A stretch of DNA of 64,000 nucleotides, from positions 124,202 through 188,201 of the forward strand of contig NZ_VCIX01000087.1 in NCBI RefSeq assembly GCF_006345825.1, read 5' to 3'. Shown here in pieces: positions 1 through 9,882 of the stretch; position 1 is the first letter of the stretch; the number at the start of each line of letters is the position of its first letter. The translations under genes were made by a program, and so were the position numbers. The notes below the pieces were generated by a model. That model did not search any database, had not been told where the DNA came from, and saw only the letters and a list, made by a program, of their open reading frames with translations. This stretch comes from Paenibacillus paridis. GTDB lineage: Bacteria; Bacillota; Bacilli; Paenibacillales; Paenibacillaceae.

Positions 1-313
1 CAGGCGGAACATCAAAAAATCCGCTCTCTTGGAAATAGACCGTGCGTTCACCGTCGTTCAAGGCAAAATAATAAACCAATCTACGGAATGCCGGCTGAGC
101 AGACACCTCCCAATAATCAAACATGGCATCCGAGGCCAGTCGTACCATTTGAGCTTCGGAGTTCGCCTTGCTCCAATCATACTTATCGCCGTAAACAAGA
201 GTAATTTGCAGCATATCTGCTTTCTTCGTCCGAATTCGAATATGAAGGGTACGATCGTCATACGCATAGGACCAATTTAATTTTGCACGGTGATAAACAG
301 CTTCTAAATTCAT
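1..313 (-). CDS. Neopullulanase / cyclomaltodextrinase, N-terminal part (cut by window edge)
   Basis: The first 104 codons are visible from an ATG at 313; the rest lies beyond the left edge. The protein opens MNLEAVYHRAKLNWSYAYDD and continues with a RIRTKKADMLQITLVYGDKYDW stretch. This matches my memory of the N-terminal CBM34-type beta-sandwich of GH13 neopullulanases and cyclomaltodextrinases, which precedes the alpha-amylase barrel and takes part in dimer formation. No signal peptide is present, as expected for the cytosolic enzymes that open imported maltodextrins or cyclodextrins. An AAGGAG lies about 12 bases upstream, slightly far. It follows the GH59-like gene on the same strand, but a terminator-like hairpin lies between them, so it probably has its own transcript. 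The catalytic domain cannot be checked here. Confidence 0.75.
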   Translation of the reverse strand, partial: MNLEAVYHRAKLNWSYAYDDRTLHIRIRTKKADMLQITLVYGDKYDWSKANSEAQMVRLASDAMFDYWEVSAQPAFRRLVYYFALNDGERTVYFQESGFFDVPP

Positions 314-346
314 ATTCTGCTCATTCTCCTTTTTCGCAGGTCAACG

Positions 347-384
347 CAAAAAGGGCCCAACCCCGTGTATACGAGGTTGAACCC
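347..384 (-). terminator. Rho-independent terminator after the GH59-like gene
   Basis: Read on the minus strand, GGGTTCAACC and GGTTGGGCCC form a 10-bp stem (with G-U pairs) around a short loop, followed directly by TTTTTG. It lies about 130 bases past the stop of the giant SLH glycosidase and just before the neopullulanase ribosome site. Confidence 0.7.
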
Positions 385-516
385 AAAGGTTACATTGCCT
401 TTTTATTACAGTAAAGATAACATGGCGCAATTGCTTCGTCAACATCTATTTAGCATGCTTCACCGGAATATGGAATCCATCCCGCCATTCTACAGCTTCA
501 AACCGTGATCCAAATA

Positions 517-3500
517 TTATAAATAAGCAGCTATTAAATTTGCAATTACTTGCGCAGCTTCTGCACGCGTCATGCTTGCTTGTGGGGCAAAATAATTATT
601 TCCGCGCCCCTGAATCAAGCCCGCTTCTTGCGCTATGCTTGCGGCTTCCTGCGCCCAACCGCTGATTTGTTGAGCATCCTTGAATTTATCCGTATTCCCA
701 ATGCTCGCTTGATTGCCATTTAAATAAGCAGCTGCACGGACAACCATAACGGCCATCTCTTCGCGGGAGATGCTTGCGTTCGGTGCAAAGGTATCTTCAT
801 TCCGTCCAAGCACGATTCCAGCTTCACTTACGGCAGAAACGACGCCTGCATACCAATCCTCGGGATCAACGTCTTGAAATGCCGACGCATTAACCGATTC
901 CAATTGCAAAGCGCGAGCAATCATCGCAGCGAATTCTGCCCGTGTAACCTTCCCTTGTGGGTTAAACGCCGTATCGGATACGCCTGCGATAATATGTTTT
1001 GCGGCCATCTTCTTAATGACGTCGCTAGCCCATAAATTCGAACTTACATCCGAAAATACTTTATGAAACGCTAGAACCCCATATTGTCCCGCTTCTTTCA
1101 CCGTTGCGGTCAGCGTACCATCTTTGAATGTTCCGCCTACATAATGAATGGTTCCGTCTGCCTCGATACGATAAACACCCAAAACATCCGGATCGGCAGC
1201 TGGATCGACCTTAAAGCTCATCGTTACAGGTTCGCTGAAGGCTTGTGCCGAGACTTCCTTACCATCCGCCCCTATCCATTTTAAATCAAAATCATATAAA
1301 TCGCTTGCCGCAGTTACATGAACGGAATGGTTAGCCACAGCATGATCTACTAGTTTACTGACAGCTTCTTGCAGTTTAACCGCTGACATTTTGATTTGGA
1401 AGGCCGCTGATTGCGCTAACTTCATTGCTTCCTGCAGCTGCATAAGCGCCGACTTCGATAATTCGATAACCATATTTTTCTTGATTATTTGAAGGCTTTT
1501 ATCACCTACAATCTCAAATACATCGTTTGGAAGCTGTGCCCAAGCTTTGTCCTCCGATAGTAGGGCAGTTACCGAACCGTCCCCTTCTACCTTCAAAGCT
1601 TTGTTGCTTAACACTTCAACCGTCGCCGGTGTCGATGTTGGCGCAGCCGTTGCTATCGGCCCTGGTGGTGTTGTTGGCGTCGCTTCCGGCGAAGTTGTCG
1701 GTGTGGCCGATGGCGATGCTGTTGGCGTCGCTTCCGGCGATGCCGTCGGTGTGGCCGATGGCGATGCTGTTGGCGTCGCTTCCGGCGATGCCGTCGGTGT
1801 GGCCGATGGCGACGCTGTTGGCGTCGCTTCCGGCGATGCCGTTGGTGACGCAGACGGTGTTGGTGTTGGTGTAACCGCTGGTTCGCCAACAATGACTGCT
1901 CTCGTCACTTCTACCGCCTGATTTCCTGCAGCATCACTGACATTATAGTGGAAAATGTAGGTTCCCGGCACGGTTGTCACGAGTCCCGGAATAGCTTCGC
2001 CATTGTAAGTGATGGTCAGCTTGATGGCTTCCGTAATGTCCCCGTCCCGATCATCAGATGCGGTAGCTCCGGCATCGGTATAGCTTTCGCCATAGGCTGC
2101 ATTTACCGTTGCCTCACCGTTTAGTGCAATGACTGGTTTTACTGCATCTGGTACACGAATCGCAATAATCGTTCCTGAACCTGTTCCCTTGCCTTCAGCA
2201 AGACCTTTCTTCAGCGCAGCCGTGAATTCAAAGCCGCCATCCACTTCATCTGCTGCGGCTTCAAATGAAGAGATCGTAATTTCACCCATGCTAACGCCAG
2301 TAGCGCTAAAGCCCTCTAAAGCATGGATTGTTTGAAGCAGCCATGTCTTCAGCTCAGCTTCACGATTGGCTGTTTCCTGATTCACTTTGTACAGAGCGTC
2401 CTCAATAATCTTCTTTGCATTGCCAACCTCCTGTTGATCTGCAGGATCGACCGTTTTCTTCGCTACACCCAAATAGCTGATCAAGGCAGCTTGATTTCCA
2501 GTGTATGTGTTATTCACGCTATATTGCACCGTACCGTCAACAGGAAGAGTGAAATCATAAGCAACCGTGGTTCCACCGGAGCCCGCAACTAATCCGCTTT
2601 TTACAGGTAGGGTTACCGTCTCTCCTTTATCATCCTTATAGCTTAGACTAATATCCATGGTCCGGTTGCCATTGCTCCACCAATCTCTATGAAAGGAAGT
2701 AATCGTGTACTCTCCTGCCGTCAGAGGCAACGCATAAACTAGCGGATTGTTTCTCGTATCTGAGCCATAGATGCCGGTCTGGCTTTTGTCCGTAATAACT
2801 ACCGCACCGGTAATTGCCTTCTGTTTGTAATTGGCAGCTATGGTCGTGTGACCCCAAACCGTATTGCCTGTGGAAAGCTGATCAGCCTTGTCATTGAGCA
2901 AACGGTCGCCCATAAGGTTTTTGATCGCCGTAAATGGCGGGGTTATATCCCCTGTACCCCCAGCGTCCAATAGATAGACCAGACCGTCAGGCACCACTTC
3001 CACCTGAACCTGAATAAAGAGGTTTTTGCCGCCTACAATTTCACCCGTTAGCTGCACAGCCGAATAGGGCGCCGTGAAGCGGCTTGCAATATTGTCCAGC
3101 CAATGAATGTCTGCACTCGCACCTAGCGTTCCATCCGCAAGCGTGACGGCAACGCTCTCCGGCAAACCCACAACCTGCTGTCCTACTTTTGTGGCGACAA
3201 TAGCAGGATAGACGCCGGTTACGGCTACGGGCTGGCTTTTAACTCTGAGCGCGTTGGCCGCATTTTGTAGGGCGGTGAAGGCAGAATCAACCGCATATTG
3301 ATCTGCTTCAGCAGTCAGCAAGCTTTGGGCTGCCGCCAAAGCGCCGGAGAAGGCACTCCATTCTGCCGGCAAATAATCGTCCTCTTTATAGCTGCTTACT
3401 TGATTAATGAGAGCTTCAAGCTCCGTTTTCGTTACGGTTCCATATACCGCTCCCAAAATATCGATGGAATCTATGCTGAAGGTGCCCGCTTTCACCGCTA

Positions 3501-6500
3501 CCTTAAGCATATGAGGGCCATCAACCAGCCCTCCATAGGAATAAGTGTCCGTGCGGTTGACTGATGCAGCAGGAATCGCCACGTCTTGATGAACAAGCGT
3601 ATGATCTACGAAAATATCAAGCGTCGCATTGGCGGTATCACCTACCAGGTTAAAACCTGTACCTTCGAATGGAAGCTCAAAGGAAGTTGGAGAGCTCGTG
3701 TCCGCCTTAACAATGGCCTTCTCAATGGACATGTAGTTGCCATTGCCGGACGCGGCAGCTGTTTTGACGATTTTCACATTATGCACGCCAGGCTCAAGCC
3801 CGCTTACCTGATAGATCAGTTGGCTGCTGCTTCCATTGCTATAGGCCTTTCCGGTGAGCTTTCTCTTGGAAGCATCATGGACATAGCCTTTTCCAAAGTC
3901 ATCCAAATAAACATCCATTCTTACTACAGCGTCTGTACCCTGCCCGACTCCGTAGACTTCAATGCCCGTTCCGTTGAAAGTCAAGGAGGCATAGCTGCCA
4001 TTCTCGCCAGTCCATGCATTTGCGCTATTGGAGCTCCATGATGCCGAATTCCCTTCATTCCTTACGAAGTACCACCTGTTCGGCGTCCCTTCCGTTGTCG
4101 TTGTGCTGCTGAATAAAATACTTGCGCCATTGCTCGTAATCGTCCGGTTCAGACGGCCAAAGCCTCCAGACAGGCTGTGACTCCACGGTGTATTGCCCTC
4201 ATGATACGAGATACGGGAGTCCAGATCATCGATTCTTTCTGTTGCATAAGGCACATAACCGTCCACAGCTTCAATCGTCAGATTATCAAAGACCGTTTGG
4301 TGTAGGCTGGTTTGTATCATCGCTTGACCGGTTAATGGCGATCCGCTTGCTTGATCCGTATAGGTGCTGACCGTTTCACCATTTAGTGAGACGGTAATCA
4401 GCCGGTTAACCGCTTTAATCGAGATTCTGTGCCACTTGCTGGCATCAAAGCCAGCGATTTTCCCCGAAGCAACGGTTGCGGTAAGCCGGATCAAGCGCCA
4501 GCTTCCGTCCGCATAGAATCTGAATTTATAGCCTGACTCCGAATCAGAGGTCGTGTGATTTAGCTTGTGGCGAACGCCCACCGCGACATAATTGTCACTC
4601 GTATGCGTAGGATCTTGATCCATTTTGAAATCGATCGATGCCTGATAGTTGGCCCACCGTTCATCCCCCAGCACCGTATAGGAAAACGGAGTAGTGGTCC
4701 AGACGCCCGGCTTGTTGCCGCCATAAATGATTTGCTTCATGCCGCTGGAGCCATCCTTGCCTGCCCCCTCGGCAACCTCGAACGCCCCGCCCTGGTCAGC
4801 CGTATAACGCGGCGTGCCGCCCCGGCGCTCAATATAGCTAAGGCCATTCACCGCAGCATAATCGCTATACTCGAAATCGTCCTCATACAAAATGGCTGGC
4901 GAACTGCCCTCAACATCGAGCACCGTTTGCTTGGGAATCGCTTCGTTCCGCTCGTACGAGGCGCGGGCATTTCCGGTATTCGGATTGACCGCGGTGCTGG
5001 TTAAGCTGACCATGGAATGAGGCTTGACGGTCAGCGTATACGAGTACATATCTCCGCTCTCTACGGCCGAAATGTCGCCTAGTCGTTGATACCAATTGGC
5101 ATCATATTCCTGTCCGTAATCCGGTCCCCTCGTTTCCCATACTTGTACGGGATTACCCGAATGTTCAATATTCTTTTTGACGTTAAATTGAAAATAAGCC
5201 TCGCGCTCGCTGTCATTTACCATTACAGCCGAAAAATCCTTTTTGTCAGGACTCACGAAGACTAAACGGTTATATTCGGCATCCGTAGCGTTCCCGTCCA
5301 TCTCGCTGTTCCCGCGGCTTCCGACTACTCCAGCGCTCGCATTAGGAATGTACATCCAATCGTTAGCAGCAAACTGGGTAAAGTGCATAACCGTGCTAAT
5401 GCCCACATCAGGAGTATAATACCCTGACCACGGGTCTCTCGCTGAAATAATTTCCTTGCTGCTGTAAGGAGCCCCGTTGTAGAAAGCGCTTACAGCGGGT
5501 TGAAACATATAATGCGTTCGTTTCCCTTGCGTATACATTCCAATAAAACGGCCGGCAACGTCAAGCGCGCTGCCAACGCCGCCGAAGGTTTCCTCTGCAT
5601 TCGCACGATATTTGGCTAACGTCTGCGGAGCTACGCCTTCGCTGTACCAGACTTCCTTCTTATTGTCCGCGTTCACTTTCAAATAGTCGGCGCTCGTTGC
5701 CATATTATAATGGTAGGCCATCACATCGACGGCTTTCATAAGTTCAGGATCAGCAAGCATCCGAGTAGGTATATTCAATGTAGTATTCTCGTCAGAGGCG
5801 ACAATTTTAATTTGATTATAGTTAGGAAATGCAGCATCGCTGCGCATTTTGCTTGCAAACCACTTGATGAAGTTTACGTTTGGCGTACTGGTTTCATTGC
5901 GGTCCGGATTAATGTAATCCAGATCAAAGCCGTAGGTTTCTCTTAAAGCAATGGCCGTATCCTTATACCATTTGTACATGCGTTCGTAAGCAGCAATCGT
6001 AGCAGGCTGAGAGGGATCGGTATTGCCATCGCTCCATGGCTGCACCCAATTCGGTTCTGTCCATCGAAGGATACTGACCTTCGCTTCCGGATTAATCCGC
6101 TTAGCATCAGCGGCGAAAATAAATCCGGCGCCACGGCGCACGTTGGCTGTTTCGTCAGCCGCGCGCTTGGTCGCAGGCTCCGTACCGGAGGAGGTGTTGG
6201 AGTCATTGCCCATCTCGACCTTTACATGGTTGATGCCTGCACCGGTATCCTGATTAAATAAGAGGTTCATCATTTCCCAATATTGTACGGGATGCTCTTC
6301 TTTGTAATCCAGCAGCAAACGCGAGGTGTTATTGGCAGACACGGCTCCGTAACCTTTGAAGGTGTTTGCAGGATTGGTGTCGGCAGCATCGCCGTCAATC
6401 GAGACGACTCTCGCTGCCTGGCCGGCTGCAAAAGCCGGCCTCATTGGCATAAGTGACAGGATGATCGCAACCGTTAGGATAAATGCCATGCTTTTTCGCA

Positions 6501-6519
6501 AAGCCTTGCGATTATTCAT
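517..6519 (-). CDS. Giant secreted GH59-like glycosidase with LamG, CBM, Ig-like and three SLH domains
   Basis: A 2000-residue cell-surface enzyme. Residues 1-32 are a signal peptide ending AFA-AG. Residues about 35-510 resemble GH59 galactocerebrosidases: a KGYGAVSANNTSRLL opening, an acid/base candidate in NPDRNE (Glu209) and a nucleophile candidate in WYSE (Glu294), at the spacing expected for clan GH-A. After this come a LamG-like sandwich (about 540-755), a CBM-like region (about 760-945), a FIVAR-like helical segment (about 1023-1093), a bacterial Ig-like domain, another carbohydrate-binding-like segment (about 1180-1355), an HYR/DUF5011-type Ig domain (about 1456-1543), a Pro-Thr-Ala-Ser linker of repeated 16-residue units (about 1546-1622) and three SLH domains (about 1815-2000) for binding cell-wall polymer. 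GAGGAG lies 9 bases before the ATG. It is the last gene of the ABC operon, so its product may be the imported sugar. Substrate is unknown; a beta-galactoside or arabinoside is only a family-based guess. Confidence 0.8.
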   Translation of the reverse strand: MNNRKALRKSMAFILTVAIILSLMPMRPAFAAGQAARVVSIDGDAADTNPANTFKGYGAVSANNTSRLLLDYKEEHPVQYWEMMNLLFNQDTGAGINHVKVEMGNDSNTSSGTEPATKRAADETANVRRGAGFIFAADAKRINPEAKVSILRWTEPNWVQPWSDGNTDPSQPATIAAYERMYKWYKDTAIALRETYGFDLDYINPDRNETSTPNVNFIKWFASKMRSDAAFPNYNQIKIVASDENTTLNIPTRMLADPELMKAVDVMAYHYNMATSADYLKVNADNKKEVWYSEGVAPQTLAKYRANAEETFGGVGSALDVAGRFIGMYTQGKRTHYMFQPAVSAFYNGAPYSSKEIISARDPWSGYYTPDVGISTVMHFTQFAANDWMYIPNASAGVVGSRGNSEMDGNATDAEYNRLVFVSPDKKDFSAVMVNDSEREAYFQFNVKKNIEHSGNPVQVWETRGPDYGQEYDANWYQRLGDISAVESGDMYSYTLTVKPHSMVSLTSTAVNPNTGNARASYERNEAIPKQTVLDVEGSSPAILYEDDFEYSDYAAVNGLSYIERRGGTPRYTADQGGAFEVAEGAGKDGSSGMKQIIYGGNKPGVWTTTPFSYTVLGDERWANYQASIDFKMDQDPTHTSDNYVAVGVRHKLNHTTSDSESGYKFRFYADGSWRLIRLTATVASGKIAGFDASKWHRISIKAVNRLITVSLNGETVSTYTDQASGSPLTGQAMIQTSLHQTVFDNLTIEAVDGYVPYATERIDDLDSRISYHEGNTPWSHSLSGGFGRLNRTITSNGASILFSSTTTTEGTPNRWYFVRNEGNSASWSSNSANAWTGENGSYASLTFNGTGIEVYGVGQGTDAVVRMDVYLDDFGKGYVHDASKRKLTGKAYSNGSSSQLIYQVSGLEPGVHNVKIVKTAAASGNGNYMSIEKAIVKADTSSPTSFELPFEGTGFNLVGDTANATLDIFVDHTLVHQDVAIPAASVNRTDTYSYGGLVDGPHMLKVAVKAGTFSIDSIDILGAVYGTVTKTELEALINQVSSYKEDDYLPAEWSAFSGALAAAQSLLTAEADQYAVDSAFTALQNAANALRVKSQPVAVTGVYPAIVATKVGQQVVGLPESVAVTLADGTLGASADIHWLDNIASRFTAPYSAVQLTGEIVGGKNLFIQVQVEVVPDGLVYLLDAGGTGDITPPFTAIKNLMGDRLLNDKADQLSTGNTVWGHTTIAANYKQKAITGAVVITDKSQTGIYGSDTRNNPLVYALPLTAGEYTITSFHRDWWSNGNRTMDISLSYKDDKGETVTLPVKSGLVAGSGGTTVAYDFTLPVDGTVQYSVNNTYTGNQAALISYLGVAKKTVDPADQQEVGNAKKIIEDALYKVNQETANREAELKTWLLQTIHALEGFSATGVSMGEITISSFEAAADEVDGGFEFTAALKKGLAEGKGTGSGTIIAIRVPDAVKPVIALNGEATVNAAYGESYTDAGATASDDRDGDITEAIKLTITYNGEAIPGLVTTVPGTYIFHYNVSDAAGNQAVEVTRAVIVGEPAVTPTPTPSASPTASPEATPTASPSATPTASPEATPTASPSATPTASPEATPTASPSATPTTSPEATPTTPPGPIATAAPTSTPATVEVLSNKALKVEGDGSVTALLSEDKAWAQLPNDVFEIVGDKSLQIIKKNMVIELSKSALMQLQEAMKLAQSAAFQIKMSAVKLQEAVSKLVDHAVANHSVHVTAASDLYDFDLKWIGADGKEVSAQAFSEPVTMSFKVDPAADPDVLGVYRIEADGTIHYVGGTFKDGTLTATVKEAGQYGVLAFHKVFSDVSSNLWASDVIKKMAAKHIIAGVSDTAFNPQGKVTRAEFAAMIARALQLESVNASAFQDVDPEDWYAGVVSAVSEAGIVLGRNEDTFAPNASISREEMAVMVVRAAAYLNGNQASIGNTDKFKDAQQISGWAQEAASIAQEAGLIQGRGNNYFAPQASMTRAEAAQVIANLIAAYL
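1653..1880 (-). repeat. 48-bp tandem repeat encoding a Pro/Thr/Ala/Ser linker
   Basis: Several near-identical 48-bp units encode 16-residue blocks of the form PEATPTASPSATPTAS. They form the flexible linker between the last Ig-like domain and the SLH anchor of the giant glycosidase. The repeat keeps other frames open on both strands, which creates false reading frames. Such DNA commonly varies in copy number between strains. Confidence 0.9.
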
Positions 6520-6591
6520 ACTTTATCGCTCCTCATATGGGAATAGATCAAAGCTTCATTCGTTCATTTCCAAACTCTAAAACAACTCGTT

Positions 6592-7431
6592 TTAACCCTT
6601 TACGCCGGAAGAAGCGATGCCCTGCACAAAGTATTTTTGCAAGCCCAGGAATACAATCAGAACCGGTATAATCGACACGACGCTTGCTGCCATGATCAAG
6701 CCATATTCCGCAGAATATTGCGAAATGAACATTCGCAGCCCGATCTGAATCGTTTTGAGCGGCGTCTTCGTCAAATAAATCATTGGACCCAAGAAATCAT
6801 TCCAAGTAGAAACAAAAGTAAAGATGGTCAGCGTTGAAAGCGCAGGCTTCGATAGAGGGACCATAATTCTTGCCCAAATGCCATATTCGCTTAAGCCGTC
6901 AATCCGTGCAGCTTCGCACAGCTCATCTGGAATGCCTTGATAGAACTGACGCATTAGAAATACGCCAAAAGCCGAGAAAGCCTGCAAACAGATAATGGCC
7001 AAATGGGTGTTGTTTAGCCCGAGGGAGCGCATCATAATAAATTGCGGCACCATATACGCCTGCCACGGAATGGCGATCGTTGCGATATAGCCCAGAAACA
7101 GCAAGTTCCTGCCTTTGAATCTTAGCTTCGAAAACGCATAAGCCGCAAAGCTAGAGGTAAGCAGCTGCAAAAAAGTAACGATGACCGCCAGCTTCGCCGT
7201 ATTGAAAATAAACAGGCCCAGTGGAATTCGATTCCAAATATCCACGTAGTTTTTCCAGCGCGGCAATTCGGGAATCCATTGGATCGGAAACGAGAATACA
7301 TCCTTGTTCAGCTTTAGTGAGGCCGAAATCATCCACACGTACGGAACAAGCATAGCCAGAACAATCAAGAACAACAAAACATATACAAATGCCACCATAG
7401 CGACCTTGAGCCTTTTATCTGTGCCTACCAT
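6592..7431 (-). CDS. Carbohydrate ABC transporter permease (MalG/AraQ type)
   Basis: A 279-residue integral membrane protein of the CUT1 sugar-transport family. The first membrane span follows VAMVAFVYVLLFLIV. The cytoplasmic EAA loop that docks onto the ATPase is seen as EAARIDGLSEYGIWARIMVPLSKPAL at roughly residues 180-205. About six spans are expected, and the length is normal for the family. It is the second permease, after the MalF-type gene, with a gap of about 17 bases, followed by the GH59-like gene. No ATPase gene is nearby; CUT1 systems in this group often share one MsmX-type ATPase encoded elsewhere. Confidence 0.92.
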   Translation of the reverse strand: MVGTDKRLKVAMVAFVYVLLFLIVLAMLVPYVWMISASLKLNKDVFSFPIQWIPELPRWKNYVDIWNRIPLGLFIFNTAKLAVIVTFLQLLTSSFAAYAFSKLRFKGRNLLFLGYIATIAIPWQAYMVPQFIMMRSLGLNNTHLAIICLQAFSAFGVFLMRQFYQGIPDELCEAARIDGLSEYGIWARIMVPLSKPALSTLTIFTFVSTWNDFLGPMIYLTKTPLKTIQIGLRMFISQYSAEYGLIMAASVVSIIPVLIVFLGLQKYFVQGIASSGVKG

Positions 7432-7448
7432 ATCGTTAAATCCTCCTA

Positions 7449-8384
7449 TTATCCGTACTTCTTCTCGCCGTTGAACTGAACGATGGTAATGCCCAGTACA
7501 AGCAGAAATAATACAATGGCCATTGCGCTGGCATAACCGTAATCCAGAGATCGGAAGGCCGTATTGTAAATTTGATAAACCATAACCCTAGTTGAATCAT
7601 TGAGCTGGTTATCCGCGCCGGCAAATAGGTTAATAAAGATGTCATACACCTTAAACGAATTGATGACTAGGATCATCAGCACAAAGAAGGTCGTTGGCGC
7701 CAATTGCGGCACAGTCACATTGCGAAATCTCCTCCATGCATTCGCGCCATCCAGTTGAGCCGCTTCGTATAGTTCCGGATTAATGCCTTGCAGTCCTGCC
7801 AAATAAATGACCATGTAATAGCCCATGCTTTTCCAAACGGTAAACAATACAACGGTAAACATCGCCCAGTCTTTGTCCGCGGCCCAGCGGGGCAAATCCT
7901 CAATCGGTACGCCGGTAATTGCGTGCAAAATGTTGTTAAGCGGCCCTAAGGTTGGACTAAAAATAAAATTCCAAACCGCAGCAACCGCTACGAGCGAAGC
8001 GACATACGGGAAGAAAAATACGGTCCGGAGAAAATTGCGGGCAAATATTTTCTGATTGAGCAGGATAGCCAGTCCCAGTGCGCAAGCCATTGTAAAAGGA
8101 ACGACGCCGATCGTATAAACAACCGTATTCCAAAATGCCTTATGAAACGTCGTATCCTGAATAAGGCGGGTGAAATTATCGACTCCGACAAATTTCATCG
8201 GATTTGCCCCGTCCCATTTCACAAAGGCGAGCACAAAGGCAAACAGCATGGGCAGCAGCGTAAATACGGCAAAGCCGATAAAGTTAGGCGCAATAAAGCT
8301 ATACGCTACCAGATGCTCCCTGACGCCTTTGGACCACAAAGCCTTTTCGGGTTTTCCGGTTTCTACTCTAGTTTCATTTTGCAT
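7449..8384 (-). CDS. Carbohydrate ABC transporter permease (MalF/UgpA type)
   Basis: A 311-residue permease, partner of the MalG-type protein encoded next. The N-terminus is cytosolic (KALWSKGVREHLVAYSF), then come membrane spans and the conserved EAA loop ELYEAAQLDGANAWRRFRNVTVPQLAP at about residues 215-240. The length and the long periplasmic-side segment after span 1 fit the LacF/UgpA branch. It is separated from the upstream binding-protein gene by about 90 bases that hold a strong stem-loop, an arrangement that usually gives more binding protein than permease. Confidence 0.92.
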   Translation of the reverse strand: MQNETRVETGKPEKALWSKGVREHLVAYSFIAPNFIGFAVFTLLPMLFAFVLAFVKWDGANPMKFVGVDNFTRLIQDTTFHKAFWNTVVYTIGVVPFTMACALGLAILLNQKIFARNFLRTVFFFPYVASLVAVAAVWNFIFSPTLGPLNNILHAITGVPIEDLPRWAADKDWAMFTVVLFTVWKSMGYYMVIYLAGLQGINPELYEAAQLDGANAWRRFRNVTVPQLAPTTFFVLMILVINSFKVYDIFINLFAGADNQLNDSTRVMVYQIYNTAFRSLDYGYASAMAIVLFLLVLGITIVQFNGEKKYG

Positions 8385-8428
8385 GATGTCTCCTCCATAC
8401 CTTCCAGCTCAACAGGATTTCAAAGAAA

Positions 8429-8446
8429 GGCGGGCCTTCGCCCGCC
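8429..8446 (-). terminator. Intercistronic stem-loop between binding protein and permeases
   Basis: On the minus strand GGCGGGC and GCCCGCC pair perfectly around a GAAG tetraloop, followed by TTTCTTT. It probably ends part of the transcripts after the binding-protein gene, or shields that mRNA from decay, giving an excess of binding protein. Confidence 0.75.
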
Positions 8447-8472
8447 CCCTTGATTCATCTTCTCTTTGTCTT

Positions 8473-9816
8473 CTAATTGTTCAAGATTTGCTGTACGCGA
8501 GTTTTCATATCGGCCAAGCCTTGGTCTATCGTTGTATTTTTGGTCATGATGTTATCATGGGCTTCGTTCAAGATGACTTCGATATCCGCACTCTTCTCAT
8601 GCATTGGCATTTCCAAATACGTTTTCACTGTGCTAAGAGCCGCTTTGCTGTTCTCATCTGCCGGGAATCCTTCAATAGATGTAATCGAGCCGATGACTTC
8701 ATCATTTTTGATCGCAGGAATCGTGCCCGTGGAAGCAATCGCAGCAGCGCCTTCGGAGCCCGTTACAAATTGAAGGAAATCAAGAGCAGCTTCCTTGTTC
8801 GCCGATTTTTTGTTAACCGCTAGTGAAGTAATAGTTCCGAGCGTCGTGCCGGCCTCTACGCCATCCGGATGCGGGTATTTCACAATGCCCCAATTGGTAG
8901 CGGCAGACTCGCCGCTTTTCACTTTTTCAATCTGTGTGGCAATAAACCAGCTGCCCATATTCATCATCGCAATAGAGTTGTTGTAGAAGACGCCGGAGTA
9001 ATGGGTGCTGGACGTTTTCAAAGTCGCATAATCCATGACGATACCGTCATTCTGTTCCTTCAAGATCCGTTCATAGGTAGGCTTCAGGAAATCGTAGTCA
9101 CCTTCCACGACCGTATGCTGGCCATCCAAAATGCCGAACAGTTGAACCGCACTGCGCCAAGTATGGTAATGAGCCCCGTAAACCTTATTCACGCCGCTGC
9201 CTGCCGTCATTTTTCTAGCCAGCTCATCATATTGGTCAAGTGTCATATCATTCGTAGGGTACTCGACGCCTGCTTTATCAAACAAATCCTTATTGTAATA
9301 GATCAGCCAGAAGTCACTGCGGAAAGGAAGCGCGTACACCTCATCATTCACCTGAATTTGTTCAACCGTGCCGCCATATGCAGCCGTATCGACGCCTTTT
9401 TCTGAAATAAACCCTTTTAAAGGCTCCAGGTGATTTTGCTTCACAAGATTGGCATAGCCAGGAATATCCTTGATCGTCAGAACGTCCAGATCGGCGCCGC
9501 CGGAGAGCTGAGTGCTCAGCATCGTCATATAATCGGTGGAGCCAAGGTCTACATATTCGATGGTAACATTTGGATGTTTCGACTTATAAGCCTCAATCAA
9601 TGGTTTATAGTAAGCGGTTGCTTCCCAGTCCCACAACGCCCATTTCAACGTTACAGGCTCGTCGGCCGGCTTTTCGGAAGCGCTTGCATTATTCCCCGCC
9701 GTTGGAGCCGTAGTCGGAGCAGCGCCATTGTTGCCGTTGTTGCCAGAGCAAGCAGCGATCATGCTCAGGGATAACGCGGTTACTAAGGTCATGCTGAACA
9801 CTCTTTTTAATTTCAT
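8473..9816 (-). CDS. Sugar-binding lipoprotein of the ABC transporter (CUT1)
   Basis: A 447-residue extracellular solute-binding protein. I chose the ATG at 9816 because GGGGAG lies 7 bases upstream; an earlier ATG at 9840 would place that ribosome site inside the gene. The protein starts MKLKRVFSMTL, has a hydrophobic core and the lipobox IAAC, then a Gly/Asn/Ala/Thr-rich tether, then the binding fold (PVTLKWALWDWEATAYYKPL). Length and tether are typical of lipoprotein sugar receptors in Gram-positives. It is the first gene of the operon and is divergent from the YesM/YesN pair, which probably controls it. Confidence 0.92.
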   Translation of the reverse strand: MKLKRVFSMTLVTALSLSMIAACSGNNGNNGAAPTTAPTAGNNASASEKPADEPVTLKWALWDWEATAYYKPLIEAYKSKHPNVTIEYVDLGSTDYMTMLSTQLSGGADLDVLTIKDIPGYANLVKQNHLEPLKGFISEKGVDTAAYGGTVEQIQVNDEVYALPFRSDFWLIYYNKDLFDKAGVEYPTNDMTLDQYDELARKMTAGSGVNKVYGAHYHTWRSAVQLFGILDGQHTVVEGDYDFLKPTYERILKEQNDGIVMDYATLKTSSTHYSGVFYNNSIAMMNMGSWFIATQIEKVKSGESAATNWGIVKYPHPDGVEAGTTLGTITSLAVNKKSANKEAALDFLQFVTGSEGAAAIASTGTIPAIKNDEVIGSITSIEGFPADENSKAALSTVKTYLEMPMHEKSADIEVILNEAHDNIMTKNTTIDQGLADMKTRVQQILNN

Positions 9817-9882
9817 GTCATAACTCCCCTTTTCCATCATTTAGAATTGCAGCCGATTCGGTATTGCCGAACCCTAAGTCAA

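Noticed and set aside
1527..1921. Long overlapping open frames on both strands over the Pro/Thr repeat
   Set aside because: They come from the 48-bp repeat, which lacks stops in other frames; the products are low-complexity and the SLH glycosidase frame explains the DNA.
3298..6253. Several plus-strand frames of 60-150 codons inside the giant glycosidase
   Set aside because: All are shadows of the 2000-codon minus-strand gene, without ribosome sites or family likeness.
8170..8823. 217-codon plus-strand frame across the permease/lipoprotein junction
   Set aside because: It runs over the terminator hairpin and two well-supported minus-strand genes.
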